Positions 15,061 through 23,401 of a stretch of 35,436 bases of DNA are shown piece by piece. The position numbers and the translations under genes were made by a program. Numbering within the stretch: position 1 is the stretch's first letter; each line of letters starts with the position of its first letter. Source of the stretch: Bradyrhizobium guangdongense (GTDB lineage Bacteria > Pseudomonadota > Alphaproteobacteria > Rhizobiales > Xanthobacteraceae); NCBI RefSeq assembly GCF_006483445.1, contig NZ_PPPT01000057.1, positions 1 through 35,436 on the forward strand. Reading direction: 5' to 3'. The notes beneath the pieces were generated by a model. It made no database searches, was not told where the DNA came from, and saw nothing but the letters and a program-made list of their open reading frames with translations.

Positions 15061-15759
15061 ATGGCCGCTGGCAGCTACAAGCAGTTCTGTCCGGTCGCGA
15101 TGGCCGCAGAGGTCCTGTGCACGCGCTGGACCGTAGTCTTGCTCCGGGAGCTCATGGCCGGTTCGACACGCTTCAACGACCTCCGGCGGGGTGTGCCGCG
15201 GATGTCGCCTGCGCTGCTCTCGCAACGCCTCAAGGAGCTCGAGGCAGCCGGAATCCTTGCGCGCGAGGCATCGGCGTCGGAGCCCGGCATCTTCGAGTAT
15301 CGACTGACCCCATCCGGACGCGAGCTCGGTCCCATTGTCGAGGGATTTGGAGTTTGGGGCCAGCGTCGTATCAAGGCCGATCTGTCGCTCCAGCATCTCG
15401 ACGTTCAACTTCTGATGTGGGATATGCGGCGAAACCTGAACGCGACGCCGATGCCGCGGCGTCGAAACGTGATTCAATTCGTCTACCCCGAGCTGCAAGC
15501 GGCGCAACGACACTGGTGGCTGATCGTCGATCCCAAGGACGGCGTCGATCTCTGCTCGGTCGATCCGGGATTCGACGTCGACCTCTATGTCTCCGTCGAC
15601 CTGCACACCATGACTGCGATCTGGATGGGGCTCGACACGGTCCGCGCAGCCATCGGCGGCAACCGGATGATGCTGACCGGCGACCGTCAGATCGCATCTT
15701 CGATGCAGAATTGGCTAGGTCTCAGCCCATTCGCGAAGGAACGCAAACTCGCGAGCTGA
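15061..15759 (+). CDS. HxlR-family winged-helix transcriptional regulator
   Basis: 232-residue protein. The first 100 residues match the HxlR (MarR-like) DNA-binding domain: C10 of the QFCPVA motif, the C20-TRWTVVLLRELMAGSTRFNDL helix pair, RMSPALLSQRLKELEAAGIL as recognition helix and wing, and YRLTPSGREL. An extra C-terminal region of about 130 residues, longer than in minimal HxlR proteins, may be a ligand-binding or dimerisation part (it resembles SCP2-like tails seen in some relatives). The ATG at 15061 has a perfect GGAGGGAAGC leader; upstream in-frame starts do not. It faces the SRPBCC/GFA pair and precedes the molybdopterin oxidoreductase, either of which may be its target. Confidence 0.88.
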   Translation: MAAGSYKQFCPVAMAAEVLCTRWTVVLLRELMAGSTRFNDLRRGVPRMSPALLSQRLKELEAAGILAREASASEPGIFEYRLTPSGRELGPIVEGFGVWGQRRIKADLSLQHLDVQLLMWDMRRNLNATPMPRRRNVIQFVYPELQAAQRHWWLIVDPKDGVDLCSVDPGFDVDLYVSVDLHTMTAIWMGLDTVRAAIGGNRMMLTGDRQIASSMQNWLGLSPFAKERKLAS

Positions 15760-15827
15760 TTTGCGCGCATTGCCGCTCCGCGCGGTCTTCGGGTTGACCA
15801 CCACGCTCCGGTACTAGGGGCTGCCGA

Positions 15828-15864
15828 TCTATCCCGCCTCTGATAAGATCGGAGCGGGAATAGA
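15828..15864 (+). other. Leader hairpin before the molybdopterin oxidoreductase
   Basis: TCTATCCCGC (15828-15837) pairs with GCGGGAATAGA (15854-15864) with a single bulged A. The stem ends two bases before the GGGAGGG ribosome-binding site (15867-15873). It could be an operator dyad or a leader RNA structure. Confidence 0.35.
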
Positions 15865-15880
15865 CCGGGAGGGTTCGCTC

Positions 15881-17905
15881 ATGTCGGCCGCCGATTCGAA
15901 GACCGTGCGCACCATGTGCCCGATGAATTGCCACCCGACGTTCTGCGGCATGCAGGTCGAGGTCGAGGACGGCCGGCTGAAGGGGATAGCCGGCGACAAG
16001 GACAATCCCGACAGCGCCGGCTTCCTCTGCGTTCGTGGCCGGGCGACGAACGAAATCTTCGGCAATCCGAAGCGGCTGCTGTATCCGCAAATCCGCGAAG
16101 ATCGCGCCACCGACAAGTGGCGCCGCGCGAGCTGGGAGGAGGCGCTGGATTTCATCGCGAAGCGGATGCGCGCGGCCGGATCCGAGGCGGTGGGTCTATG
16201 GGCAGGGCACGGCGGCTTCACCGTGGCCGGCGCCGTGACGATTCAGCTCATGCAGCGCTTTGCAAACATGTATGGCTGCCAGACCTGGCACCCCGCGATG
16301 ATCTGTTGGGGGCTTGGCGGGTTTGGCCTGGGTCTGTCGGGCGCACTCAAGGTCAATACCAAGGAGGACATGGCCGCGAACTCGCGCATGATCGTACTTT
16401 GGGGCGCGAACATAGCGAGCCAGCCCAATACAGCCCGCCACATCGTCGCGGCGCGCCGCCGCGGGGCCAAGGTCATCACCATCGATGTGAGAAAGACGGA
16501 GGCCGCGGCTCAATCGGATGAGGTTCTCCTGATCCGGCCCGGCTCGGACGCAGCACTCGCTCTGGCCTTCATGAACGTCATCGTCACCGAAAAGCTCTAT
16601 GACGGCGCGTTCGTCGACGCGCACACCGTCGGCTTCGCGGAATTGTCGTCGCACGTTCTGCCGTTCACGCCTGCCTGGGCAGCAGCAGAGACCGGCCTTG
16701 AGGAAGGCCAGATCGTTTCGTTCGCGCGCGCCTATGCGGCCACGCGGCCGGCCATGATCCTCATCGGCGGCAGCTCCATGCACAAGAGCGCCAATGGCTG
16801 GCATGCGGCACGTGCCATCAGTTGCCTGCCGGCGTTGACCGGCAACTTTGGAATCGCGGGCGGCGGCCTCGGGCCGCGTCACGGCGCCCACAGCGCGGCC
16901 CTGCGCAATCTCAACGCGGGCCTGGTGCGCAAGCCGGGCAATTATGTTGCCAACCAGATGCCCGACATCGCCAAGGCTTTGTCCGACGGGAAGCTCGATG
17001 TCTTGCTGTTGCTCGGCACCAACATGCTGTCGTCCTTCGCGGACGCCGGAGAAATTTCCCGCGGCCTCGACAAGACAGGTCTGGTCGTCAGTGTCGATCT
17101 CTTCATGAACGAGACCGCGCGGCGTCACGCCGATGTCGTGCTGCCCGGAACCGCCTGGCTCGAAGAGGTCGGCTTCAAGGCGACCAACACGCACCTCTAT
17201 TTGATGGAGCGGGCGCTGAAACGGGAGGGTGAGACCCGTCCGATCTACGAGATCCTCAGTTCCCTGGCGCAGTCTCTCGGGCTTTCCGATTTCTTTCCAT
17301 GGGCTTCAATCGAAGACGTCATCGATATCATGCTCGATGACGCGACGACCGGTCATGCGACCGTCGCGTCGCTGCGCGCTGCGGGGGGCTTCCTGCCGCT
17401 TGATGTGCCGGCGGTCGCCTACGCCGACCAGAAGTTCGATTCCCCGTCCGGGAAGATCGAGTTATTCTCGCAGCAAGCAGCCAGGCTCGGGCTTCCGCCA
17501 CTTCCGGTGCATGGCGGCGACCAACCCTCGAGCTATCCGTTGTCCCTGAGCTTCGGACGGACGTTGACGCATTTTCACTCGTTCTACGACGAGGGGCAGG
17601 CCCTCCCGGCCTTGGCCAAGCACAATGTCGCCCCGCAACTTCTGATATCGCCCGCCGATGCCGAGGCGCGTCAGCTCGCCAACGGCGATGCGATCAGAAT
17701 CTACAATGAGCGCGGCCAGTTTTCCGCAAAGGCCTGCGTTACCAGCGACGTCAAGCCCGGCGTGGTCTGGATGCGCGATGGCTGGGTCGGCCTCAACCAT
17801 CTCACATCGGGAGAGGCGGTCCTGCCCGGAGACGCGCTCAATCTCTTCCATTTCTCCGTCGGCCAGTCCGACTACGGCGCCCGCGTCGACGTCGCGAGAG
17901 CGTAG
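15881..17905 (+). CDS. Molybdopterin-dependent oxidoreductase (DMSO reductase superfamily)
   Basis: 674-residue catalytic-subunit-type protein. The N-terminus has an iron-sulfur site (C13, C17, C22 and C50, in CPMNCHPTFCG and FLCVRG). Molybdopterin-binding regions follow: ILWGANIASQP-like strand, then IGGSSMHKSANG and the LLLLGTNMLSSFAD segment. The C-terminal domain (about 550-674) includes PADAEARQLANGDAIRIYNERG. C142 in PAMICWG aligns with the molybdenum-ligand cysteine of Nap/Fdh enzymes, which is my inference. No Tat signal is seen, so it is probably cytoplasmic. No partner electron-transfer subunits are adjacent. The reaction is not predictable; formate-, nitrate- or thiosulfate-type activities are all possible. 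GGGAGGG lies 7 bases before the start. Confidence 0.9.
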   Translation: MSAADSKTVRTMCPMNCHPTFCGMQVEVEDGRLKGIAGDKDNPDSAGFLCVRGRATNEIFGNPKRLLYPQIREDRATDKWRRASWEEALDFIAKRMRAAGSEAVGLWAGHGGFTVAGAVTIQLMQRFANMYGCQTWHPAMICWGLGGFGLGLSGALKVNTKEDMAANSRMIVLWGANIASQPNTARHIVAARRRGAKVITIDVRKTEAAAQSDEVLLIRPGSDAALALAFMNVIVTEKLYDGAFVDAHTVGFAELSSHVLPFTPAWAAAETGLEEGQIVSFARAYAATRPAMILIGGSSMHKSANGWHAARAISCLPALTGNFGIAGGGLGPRHGAHSAALRNLNAGLVRKPGNYVANQMPDIAKALSDGKLDVLLLLGTNMLSSFADAGEISRGLDKTGLVVSVDLFMNETARRHADVVLPGTAWLEEVGFKATNTHLYLMERALKREGETRPIYEILSSLAQSLGLSDFFPWASIEDVIDIMLDDATTGHATVASLRAAGGFLPLDVPAVAYADQKFDSPSGKIELFSQQAARLGLPPLPVHGGDQPSSYPLSLSFGRTLTHFHSFYDEGQALPALAKHNVAPQLLISPADAEARQLANGDAIRIYNERGQFSAKACVTSDVKPGVVWMRDGWVGLNHLTSGEAVLPGDALNLFHFSVGQSDYGARVDVARA

Positions 17906-17920
17906 ACGGCGCCGCAGATA

Positions 17921-19396
17921 TCACACCCGCAGCACCTTGCCGGGGTTCATGATGTTCTGCGGATCGAGCGCGCGCTTGATGGTGCGCATGATGTCGAGCT
18001 CGGTCTTCGAGCGGTAGTGGCTGAGCTCGTCGAGCTTGTCCATGCCGATGCCGTGCTCGGCCGAGATCGAGCCGCCCATCGAGGTGATGAGATCGTTCAC
18101 GGCGCGCGTGATGGCACCCTTGTACTGGTTCAACGTCTGCTGATCCATGCCTAACGGCCCCATGAACGAGAAATGCAGATTGCCGTCGCCGATGTGTCCC
18201 AGCGGATAGGGGCGGATGGTCGGGAGAATCTCGAGCACGGCCTTCAACCCTTTGTCGACGAATTCAGGAATCTTGGAGATCGCCACCGAGACGTCAAAGC
18301 TCAGCCCTGGCCCCTCGGCGCGGTGGGCCTCGGCCATGCCTTCCCGGATGCGCCACATGTTGCGCGATTGACTGACCGTCTGCGCAATCACCGCATCGAG
18401 GACGCGGCCGGCCTCGAGTTGATCGGCGAGAAACCGTTCCATCTTCTCCGACATGCCCTCAGTGCCGTCCTGGCGCGGGCGGGAGGACGACCATTCAAGC
18501 AGGAGGTACCATGGATTATCCGCCTTGATCGGATCCTGGACGCCGGGAATGTGACGCATCACGAGATCCACGGCGGCACGGCTCAATATCTCGCAGGAAC
18601 CGACATTGTCCTCGGACGCCGCATGCGCTTCGGACAATATCTCCACGGCCGCACGGGGATCGCGGATCGCCAGCCACGCCGTGCAGACGTCCTTGGGAGC
18701 GGGCCACAGCTTGAGCACGGCCTTGGTGATGATGCCGAGCGTGCCTTCGGCGCCCATGAAGAGATGCTTGAGGTCGTAGCCGCAATTGTCCTTCTTCAGC
18801 GCGCGCAGTCCGTCCCAGACGTCGCCATTGGCCAGCACGACTTCGAGCCCCAGCACGAGGTTGCGGGCGTTGCCATAGCGCAGCACCTGCACGCCGCCGG
18901 CATTGGTCGAGAGGTTGCCGCCGATCATGCAGGAACCCTGCGCGCCGAGGCTGAGCGGCAGGAAGCGGTCGTGCTCGGCCGCGGTCTCCTGCAGCGTCTG
19001 GAGGACGCAGCCGGCCTCGACCGTCATCGTGTAGCCGACGGGATCGACGTTCAGAACATGGTTCATGCGGCCCAGCGAGAGGACGATGCCGGTGTGCGCG
19101 GGCCAGGGCGTGGCGCCGGCCATCAGGCCGGTGTTCCCACCCTGCGGCACGATCGCGACGCCATGCTCATGGCAAAGCCGGACCACTTTTGAGACTTCCG
19201 CGGTGCTGGCCGGGCGAACGACGGCGCCCGCCGCTCCAACCGTCAATCCGCGCCAGTCCGTCACGAAGGGCTGCTTGCCGTGGTCGTCCACGATCAGGCC
19301 CTTCTCGCCCACGATCGCGCGCAAGGAATCGAGCAATTGGGCAGTCAATGGAACGGTCGGAATGGTGGGCGCGGACGAGAGCACGGCAGCCGGCAT
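17921..19396 (-). CDS. FAD-binding 2-hydroxyacid dehydrogenase (GlcD/D-lactate dehydrogenase type)
   Basis: 491-residue flavoprotein of the VAO/PCMH family. The FAD-binding motif PQGGNTGLMAGATP (84-97) and GAQGSCMIGGNLSTNAGG are clear. The C-terminal oxidase part has GHIGDGNLHFSF, whose histidine helps bind metal and substrate, and SAEHGIGMDK. Such enzymes oxidise D-2-hydroxyacids (glycolate, D-lactate, D-2-hydroxyglutarate) to 2-keto acids and pass electrons to a quinone, cytochrome or ETF. The ATG at 19396 with AGGGGAAACAA upstream is preferred to earlier in-frame codons. It follows the MFS carrier in the same direction, suggesting uptake and oxidation of a monocarboxylate. It ends 15 bases from the convergent molybdoenzyme gene. 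Confidence 0.9.
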   Translation of the reverse strand: MPAAVLSSAPTIPTVPLTAQLLDSLRAIVGEKGLIVDDHGKQPFVTDWRGLTVGAAGAVVRPASTAEVSKVVRLCHEHGVAIVPQGGNTGLMAGATPWPAHTGIVLSLGRMNHVLNVDPVGYTMTVEAGCVLQTLQETAAEHDRFLPLSLGAQGSCMIGGNLSTNAGGVQVLRYGNARNLVLGLEVVLANGDVWDGLRALKKDNCGYDLKHLFMGAEGTLGIITKAVLKLWPAPKDVCTAWLAIRDPRAAVEILSEAHAASEDNVGSCEILSRAAVDLVMRHIPGVQDPIKADNPWYLLLEWSSSRPRQDGTEGMSEKMERFLADQLEAGRVLDAVIAQTVSQSRNMWRIREGMAEAHRAEGPGLSFDVSVAISKIPEFVDKGLKAVLEILPTIRPYPLGHIGDGNLHFSFMGPLGMDQQTLNQYKGAITRAVNDLITSMGGSISAEHGIGMDKLDELSHYRSKTELDIMRTIKRALDPQNIMNPGKVLRV

Positions 19397-19488
19397 TTGT
19401 TTCCCCTGGGCACATCTTGGCGTGTACTGAGCGCGCGAAGCGCTTTCCGCCATTGTCCACGTTTGTGCGGGGGAGTCTAACGGCAAGT

Positions 19489-19519
19489 TGCCTCGGTCCC
19501 GGAAACCGGGGCCGAGGCA
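19489..19519 (-). terminator. Strong hairpin between the MFS carrier and the FAD dehydrogenase
   Basis: A 14-bp stem (19489-19502 with 19506-19519; TGCCTCGG and CCGAGGCA at its base, one T-G wobble) closes on an AAA loop. It lies 14 bases after the MFS stop codon on the minus strand. The following sequence has only a weak T content, so partial termination is more likely than a full stop. Confidence 0.5.
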
Positions 19520-19532
19520 GGGGAGTCGTCGT

Positions 19533-20822
19533 TCACGCCGTCGCGGGCTGCAGCTTCGGCTGCCGCGATATGGCCAGCACGATCAGGGCCGCGAACACGC
19601 AGAGCGCGCCGGCGACGAAGAAGGCGGGCAGGTAGCTTTGCAGCACCGTCCGCGACAGGCCCGCGCCGAACGCAGCGGTACCGGCGCCGAGCTGATGGCC
19701 GGCAAAGATCCAGCCGAACACCAGATTGGCGCGCTCGGGGCCGAATTTTTGCGCGGTCAGACGCACCGTCGGCGGCACGGTGGCGATCCAGTCGAGGCCA
19801 TAGAACATCGCGAAGATCGACAGGCCGTAGAACGAGAAATCGCTGAAAGGCAGGAAGATCAGCGAGAGCCCGCGCAGGCCGTAATACCAGAACAGCAGGT
19901 AGCGATTGTCGTAGCGGTCCGACAGCCAGCCCGACATGATCGTGCCGAAGAAGTCGAAGATGCCCATCGCGGCGAGCAGGCTCGCGGCCTGCACCTGCGG
20001 GATGCCGAAGTCGAGGCACATCGGGATCAGGTGAACCTGCACGAGGCCATTGGTCGAGGCGCCGCACACGAAAAAGGTCGCAAACAGGATCCAGAACGCG
20101 CGCGATTTCGAGGCGTCGCGCAGCGTGCCCAGCGCCACGGCCGTGATCGAGCCGTGGTTGACGGGCGGCACGGGAATGGGCTCGGTGCCTTCGTCGCCGA
20201 AGGGACGCAGGCCCACATCGCTCGGCCGGTCGCGCATCGCGAGCGCGACGGCGACCGCGGAGACACCAAGCATGATGCAGACGAAGGAGAGCGCGAGGCG
20301 CCAGCCGTAACGTTCGGTAAGGCTTGCGAGCAGCGGCAGGAACACGAGCTGACCGGTGGCGACGCTCGCGGTCATGATGCCGACGACGAGGCCGCGACGC
20401 GCCGCGAACCAGCGCGTGGCGATGGTTGCGCCCAGCACCAGCGCGGTCATGCCGGTGCCGATGCCGATCACGACGCCCCACAGCAGCATGAGCTGCCAGA
20501 CCTGGGTCATCGCGAGTGAGGCCACCAGGGCCGAGACGACGATCAGTTGCGCCGTCAGGGTGACGTTGCGCAGGCCGTAGCGGTTGAGGAGCGCAGCCGC
20601 AAACGGCGCCATCAGCCCGAACAGGATAAAGCGGATCGACAGCGCCGATGAAATCTCCGCGGTGCTCCAGCCAAATTCCTTCTGCAGGGGAACGATGAAC
20701 ACGCCGGGCGCACCGACCGTGCCGGCGCTGATCAGCGCGGCAAGGAAGGTGACGCCGACCATCACCCAGCCGTAATGAATGTTGCGGCGGGAGAGCGTGG
20801 CCGCGAGCCAATTCGAAATCAT
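19533..20822 (-). CDS. MFS transporter (monocarboxylate/oxalate-formate antiporter-like)
   Basis: 429-residue membrane protein with about 12 helices in two halves. The first helix begins at RRNIHYGWVMVGVTFLAALI. The loop 2-3 region is IRFILFGLMAPFAAALLNRYGLRN, loop 8-9 has MSGWLSDRYDNRYLL, and a central cytoplasmic loop carries MRDRPSDVGLRPFGDEG. The pattern IHYGW plus RPSDVGL-P-G is typical of the OFA/MCT-like branch, which exchanges or cotransports monocarboxylates. The ATG at 20822 is chosen because helix 1 follows shortly; a GTG at 20894 would add a 24-residue polar extension. The neighbouring 2-hydroxyacid dehydrogenase suggests a hydroxyacid substrate, which is an inference. Confidence 0.88.
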   Translation of the reverse strand: MISNWLAATLSRRNIHYGWVMVGVTFLAALISAGTVGAPGVFIVPLQKEFGWSTAEISSALSIRFILFGLMAPFAAALLNRYGLRNVTLTAQLIVVSALVASLAMTQVWQLMLLWGVVIGIGTGMTALVLGATIATRWFAARRGLVVGIMTASVATGQLVFLPLLASLTERYGWRLALSFVCIMLGVSAVAVALAMRDRPSDVGLRPFGDEGTEPIPVPPVNHGSITAVALGTLRDASKSRAFWILFATFFVCGASTNGLVQVHLIPMCLDFGIPQVQAASLLAAMGIFDFFGTIMSGWLSDRYDNRYLLFWYYGLRGLSLIFLPFSDFSFYGLSIFAMFYGLDWIATVPPTVRLTAQKFGPERANLVFGWIFAGHQLGAGTAAFGAGLSRTVLQSYLPAFFVAGALCVFAALIVLAISRQPKLQPATA

Positions 20823-20939
20823 CTGCACGTCAATCCTGGTTGGCAGATCTCTGGCGATCTGATCGAGCTTCAATTTATGCCATGCCGATGTCACGACCGA
20901 AATGGCAAAGTTCCCTCAATTTCGGACATATAGGCCAGG

Positions 20940-22130
20940 CTAATGCGTGACGCGCTCGACCGCGATCGCGGTGGCTTCGCCGCCGCCGATGCAGAGTGCG
21001 GCGACACCGCGCTTGAGGTTCTGCGCCTCCAGCGCATGCAGCAGCGTCACGATCAACCGTGCGCCGGTCGCGCCGATGGGATGGCCGAGCGCGCAGGCGC
21101 CGCCATTGACGTTCAGCTTCTCCCTGGCAATGCCGAGATCGCGCTGCGCCGCCATAGCGACGACGGCAAAGGCCTCGTTGATCTCGAACAGGTCGACGTC
21201 GCCGACGGTCCAGCCGACCTTGTCGAGCAATTTTTGAATCGCCGGGATCGGCGCGGTCGTGAACCATTGCGGCTCCTGGCTGTGCGTCGCATGGCCCTTG
21301 ATCTCGGCCAGCATGGGAAGGCCGTTGCGATCGGCCAGCGCGCGCCGGGTCAGCACCAGCGCAGCCGCGCCGTCGGCGTTGGCCGAAGAGGCCGCCGGCG
21401 TGATGGTGCCATTGGCGCGGAACGCCGGCTTCAGCCCGGGGATTTTTGCGGGATCGACCTTGAGAGGATGCTCGTCATTGCCGATGATTCGCGGTCCGGC
21501 TTTTTCTGTGAGCGTGATCGGCGCGATCTCCGCCTTGAACGCACCGCTCTCGACCGCCTTGCGGGCGCGGCTCAAAGTCTCCATCGCATAAGCGTCCTGG
21601 TCCTTGCGGGTGAACTGATACGCCTCCGCCGTCGCTTCGCCAAAATCGCCCATGGAACGGCCGGTCTCGTAGGCGTCCTCCAGGCCGTCCATCATCATGT
21701 GGTCGATGATGCGGTCGTGACCGGCGCGGTAGCCGCCGCGGGCCTTCGCCAGCAGATAGGGCGCATTGCTCATGCTCTCCATGCCGCCGGAGACGACGAT
21801 GTCGGCCGAGCCCGCGCGGATGATGTCATGCGCCAGCATGGTCGATTTCATCCCGGAGCCGCAGACCTTGTTGACCGTGGTGGCGCCGGTCGCATCGGGC
21901 AGACCCGCAGCGCGCGCCGCCTGCCGCGCCGGCGCCTGGCCTTGCCCTGCGGGCAGCACGCAGCCCATGAAGACTTCGTCCACCTTCTCCGGCGCGAGCT
22001 TGGCCCGCTCCAGCGCCGCGTTGATCACGTGGGAGCCGAGCTTGTGGGCTGACAGCGGGGAGAGCTCGCCCATAAAGCGGCCGAGCGAGGTACGTGCGGC
22101 GGAGACGATGACGACGGGATCGGCGGTCAT
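20940..22130 (-). CDS. Acetyl-CoA acetyltransferase (classical thiolase)
   Basis: 396-residue classical thiolase with all catalytic parts: nucleophile C90 in NKVCGSGMK, NEAF (318-321), H350 in GHPIGATG and the acid/base C380 in CIGGGEA. It interconverts two acetyl-CoA with acetoacetyl-CoA or cleaves short 3-ketoacyl-CoA. Length and motifs match PhaA/AtoB-type tetrameric enzymes; whether it serves biosynthesis or beta-oxidation cannot be told from the sequence. AGGGAA precedes the ATG. The AT-rich dyad CATCATATGATG lies 38 bases upstream of the start and may be a TetR-type operator. The MFS carrier follows 117 bases downstream in the same direction. Confidence 0.93.
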   Translation of the reverse strand: MTADPVVIVSAARTSLGRFMGELSPLSAHKLGSHVINAALERAKLAPEKVDEVFMGCVLPAGQGQAPARQAARAAGLPDATGATTVNKVCGSGMKSTMLAHDIIRAGSADIVVSGGMESMSNAPYLLAKARGGYRAGHDRIIDHMMMDGLEDAYETGRSMGDFGEATAEAYQFTRKDQDAYAMETLSRARKAVESGAFKAEIAPITLTEKAGPRIIGNDEHPLKVDPAKIPGLKPAFRANGTITPAASSANADGAAALVLTRRALADRNGLPMLAEIKGHATHSQEPQWFTTAPIPAIQKLLDKVGWTVGDVDLFEINEAFAVVAMAAQRDLGIAREKLNVNGGACALGHPIGATGARLIVTLLHALEAQNLKRGVAALCIGGGEATAIAVERVTH

Positions 22131-22157
22131 GGCGAGGTTCCCTGCGCTGTGGCTATA

Positions 22158-22179
22158 ACATTACGATCATCATATGATG
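22158..22179. promoter_or_regulatory. Candidate operator upstream of the thiolase (AT-rich dyad)
   Basis: Contains the perfect 12-bp palindrome CATCATATGATG (22168-22179) in an AT-rich island preceded by ACATTACGAT. It shares the TATGAT core with the stronger palindrome at 23370-23391 and with the dyad at 23970-23993, both close to the TetR gene. Confidence 0.4.
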
Positions 22180-22267
22180 CGCCGCAAAAAGTTGCAACCG
22201 CGCCGGCCATGACAATTTGTCGGGTGTCGGGTGAGAATTTTGGATGAGAGCCGAACTGTCTCCCATC

Positions 22268-22429
22268 GTCGTCCCGGACAAGCGCGCCCTAAGCGCGCGT
22301 AGATCCGGGACCCATAACCACAGGGAGTAGTTTTGCGAAGACTCGTGGTTACGAGCTCGCGCCGCAACTCCTCCCTGTGGTAATGGGTCCTGGCCCCCCG
22401 TGCGCAATTGCGCACTAGGCCAGGACGAC
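22268..22429. repeat. Intergenic palindromic repeat, family B
   Basis: A 162-base imperfect palindrome. Its ends are GTCGTCCCGG and CCAGGACGAC. Inner arms at 22307-22327 (GGGACCCATAACCACAGGGAG is the 21-base arm; its core is CCCATAACCACAGGG) and 22371-22391 match with two differences. Together with the operator candidate it fills the 346-base gap 22131-22476; I see no gene there. Confidence 0.8.
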
Positions 22430-22476
22430 ACTGAGGATGCGGCGCGCACGAGGCGCCCCTTATGCAGCTTCGTGTC

Positions 22477-23247
22477 CTACCGCTTCCTGTTCACAAACCC
22501 CTGCATCAGCCGCGTCGGCTCGTCCGTCAAAAACGACTCGCCAAACACCTTGACGCTGAGGTTCACCGACTCCGTCAACGGCAGTTCCTCCCACCGCCGC
22601 AGCAGCGCTTTTTGCGACCGCAGCGCCTCGGGGCCGCATTCGAGCAGCGCCTTCACCGTGTGCTCGACAGCCGCATCCAGTTCACCTGCGGCAGCGACCT
22701 TGTCGATGAGGCCCCAGGCCAGCGCGGTCGGCGCGTCGATATTTTCCGCCGTCATCACCAGCCAGCGCGCGCGGCCCCAGCCGATCAGGCGCGGCAGGAG
22801 TGCTGCATGGATCACCGAGGGAATGCCGACGCGAACCTCGGGCATGCCGAACATTGCATCAGGCGCCGCGATCCGGAAGTCGCAGGCGGCTGCGACCTCG
22901 AGCCCGCCGCCGAGGCACCAGCCCGGCATCCGCGCGATCACGGGGGCGGGGAAGGCGCGCACCGCTTCGCAGAGATCGCGCAGCCGCGAGATGAAGGCTT
23001 CCGCGGATGTCTGGTCGAGCTTTGCCATCTCCTTGATATCGGCGCCGCCGATCATGCTTTTCTCGCCGGTGCCGCGCAGCACCACCACTCGGACGCTGCG
23101 GTCGGCGGCGAGCTGCTGCAATCCCTGCCGAACTGCGTCGGTAACGGGCGAGCCCAGAATGTTGAGCGAGCCTGCATTGCAGATGGTGACATGGACGACG
23201 CCGCGCGCATCGCGCGTCACGCCGCAGTGATGATTGAGCATGTCCAT
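22477..23247 (-). CDS. Enoyl-CoA hydratase/isomerase family protein
   Basis: 256-residue crotonase-fold protein. The first oxyanion-hole loop is SMIGGADIKEM, the second is GWCLGGGLEVAAACD. Both glutamates expected for hydration are present: E117 in GGGLE and E137 in FGMPEV. It should hydrate trans-2-enoyl-CoA to 3-hydroxyacyl-CoA. The ATG at 23247 gives the standard length, with GGGACGAAG upstream; longer in-frame starts add a non-conserved N-terminus. It is divergent from the PaaI-type thioesterase, and a perfect 22-bp palindrome lies between them. The chain-length preference is unknown. It could also supply the methacrylyl-CoA hydration that the valine operon downstream lacks. Confidence 0.9.
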   Translation of the reverse strand: MDMLNHHCGVTRDARGVVHVTICNAGSLNILGSPVTDAVRQGLQQLAADRSVRVVVLRGTGEKSMIGGADIKEMAKLDQTSAEAFISRLRDLCEAVRAFPAPVIARMPGWCLGGGLEVAAACDFRIAAPDAMFGMPEVRVGIPSVIHAALLPRLIGWGRARWLVMTAENIDAPTALAWGLIDKVAAAGELDAAVEHTVKALLECGPEALRSQKALLRRWEELPLTESVNLSVKVFGESFLTDEPTRLMQGFVNRKR

Positions 23248-23369
23248 CGCGCTTCGTCCCGACATTTTTGGCGCCCGGCGGGCGTGTAAATTCAGGCCAC
23301 TTCCGGACCGAAACCACACCCTTGTCAAGCAACAAGCGGCGCCGGGTTGCCAGCGGGAAGTTCGCCATA

Positions 23370-23391
23370 TAGTATGATAACCATCATACTA
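23370..23391. promoter_or_regulatory. Perfect 22-bp palindrome, probable TetR operator
   Basis: Arms TAGTATGAT (23370-23378) and ATCATACTA (23383-23391) are perfect complements separated by AACC. It is the most symmetric short dyad in the window, AT-rich in GC-rich surroundings, and is placed 11 bases before the thioesterase start and between divergent genes. It overlaps -10-like hexamers (TATAGT, TATGAT). The TetR gene two genes away is the obvious candidate binder. Confidence 0.65.
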
Positions 23392-23401
23392 AGAGGTTGG
23401 C

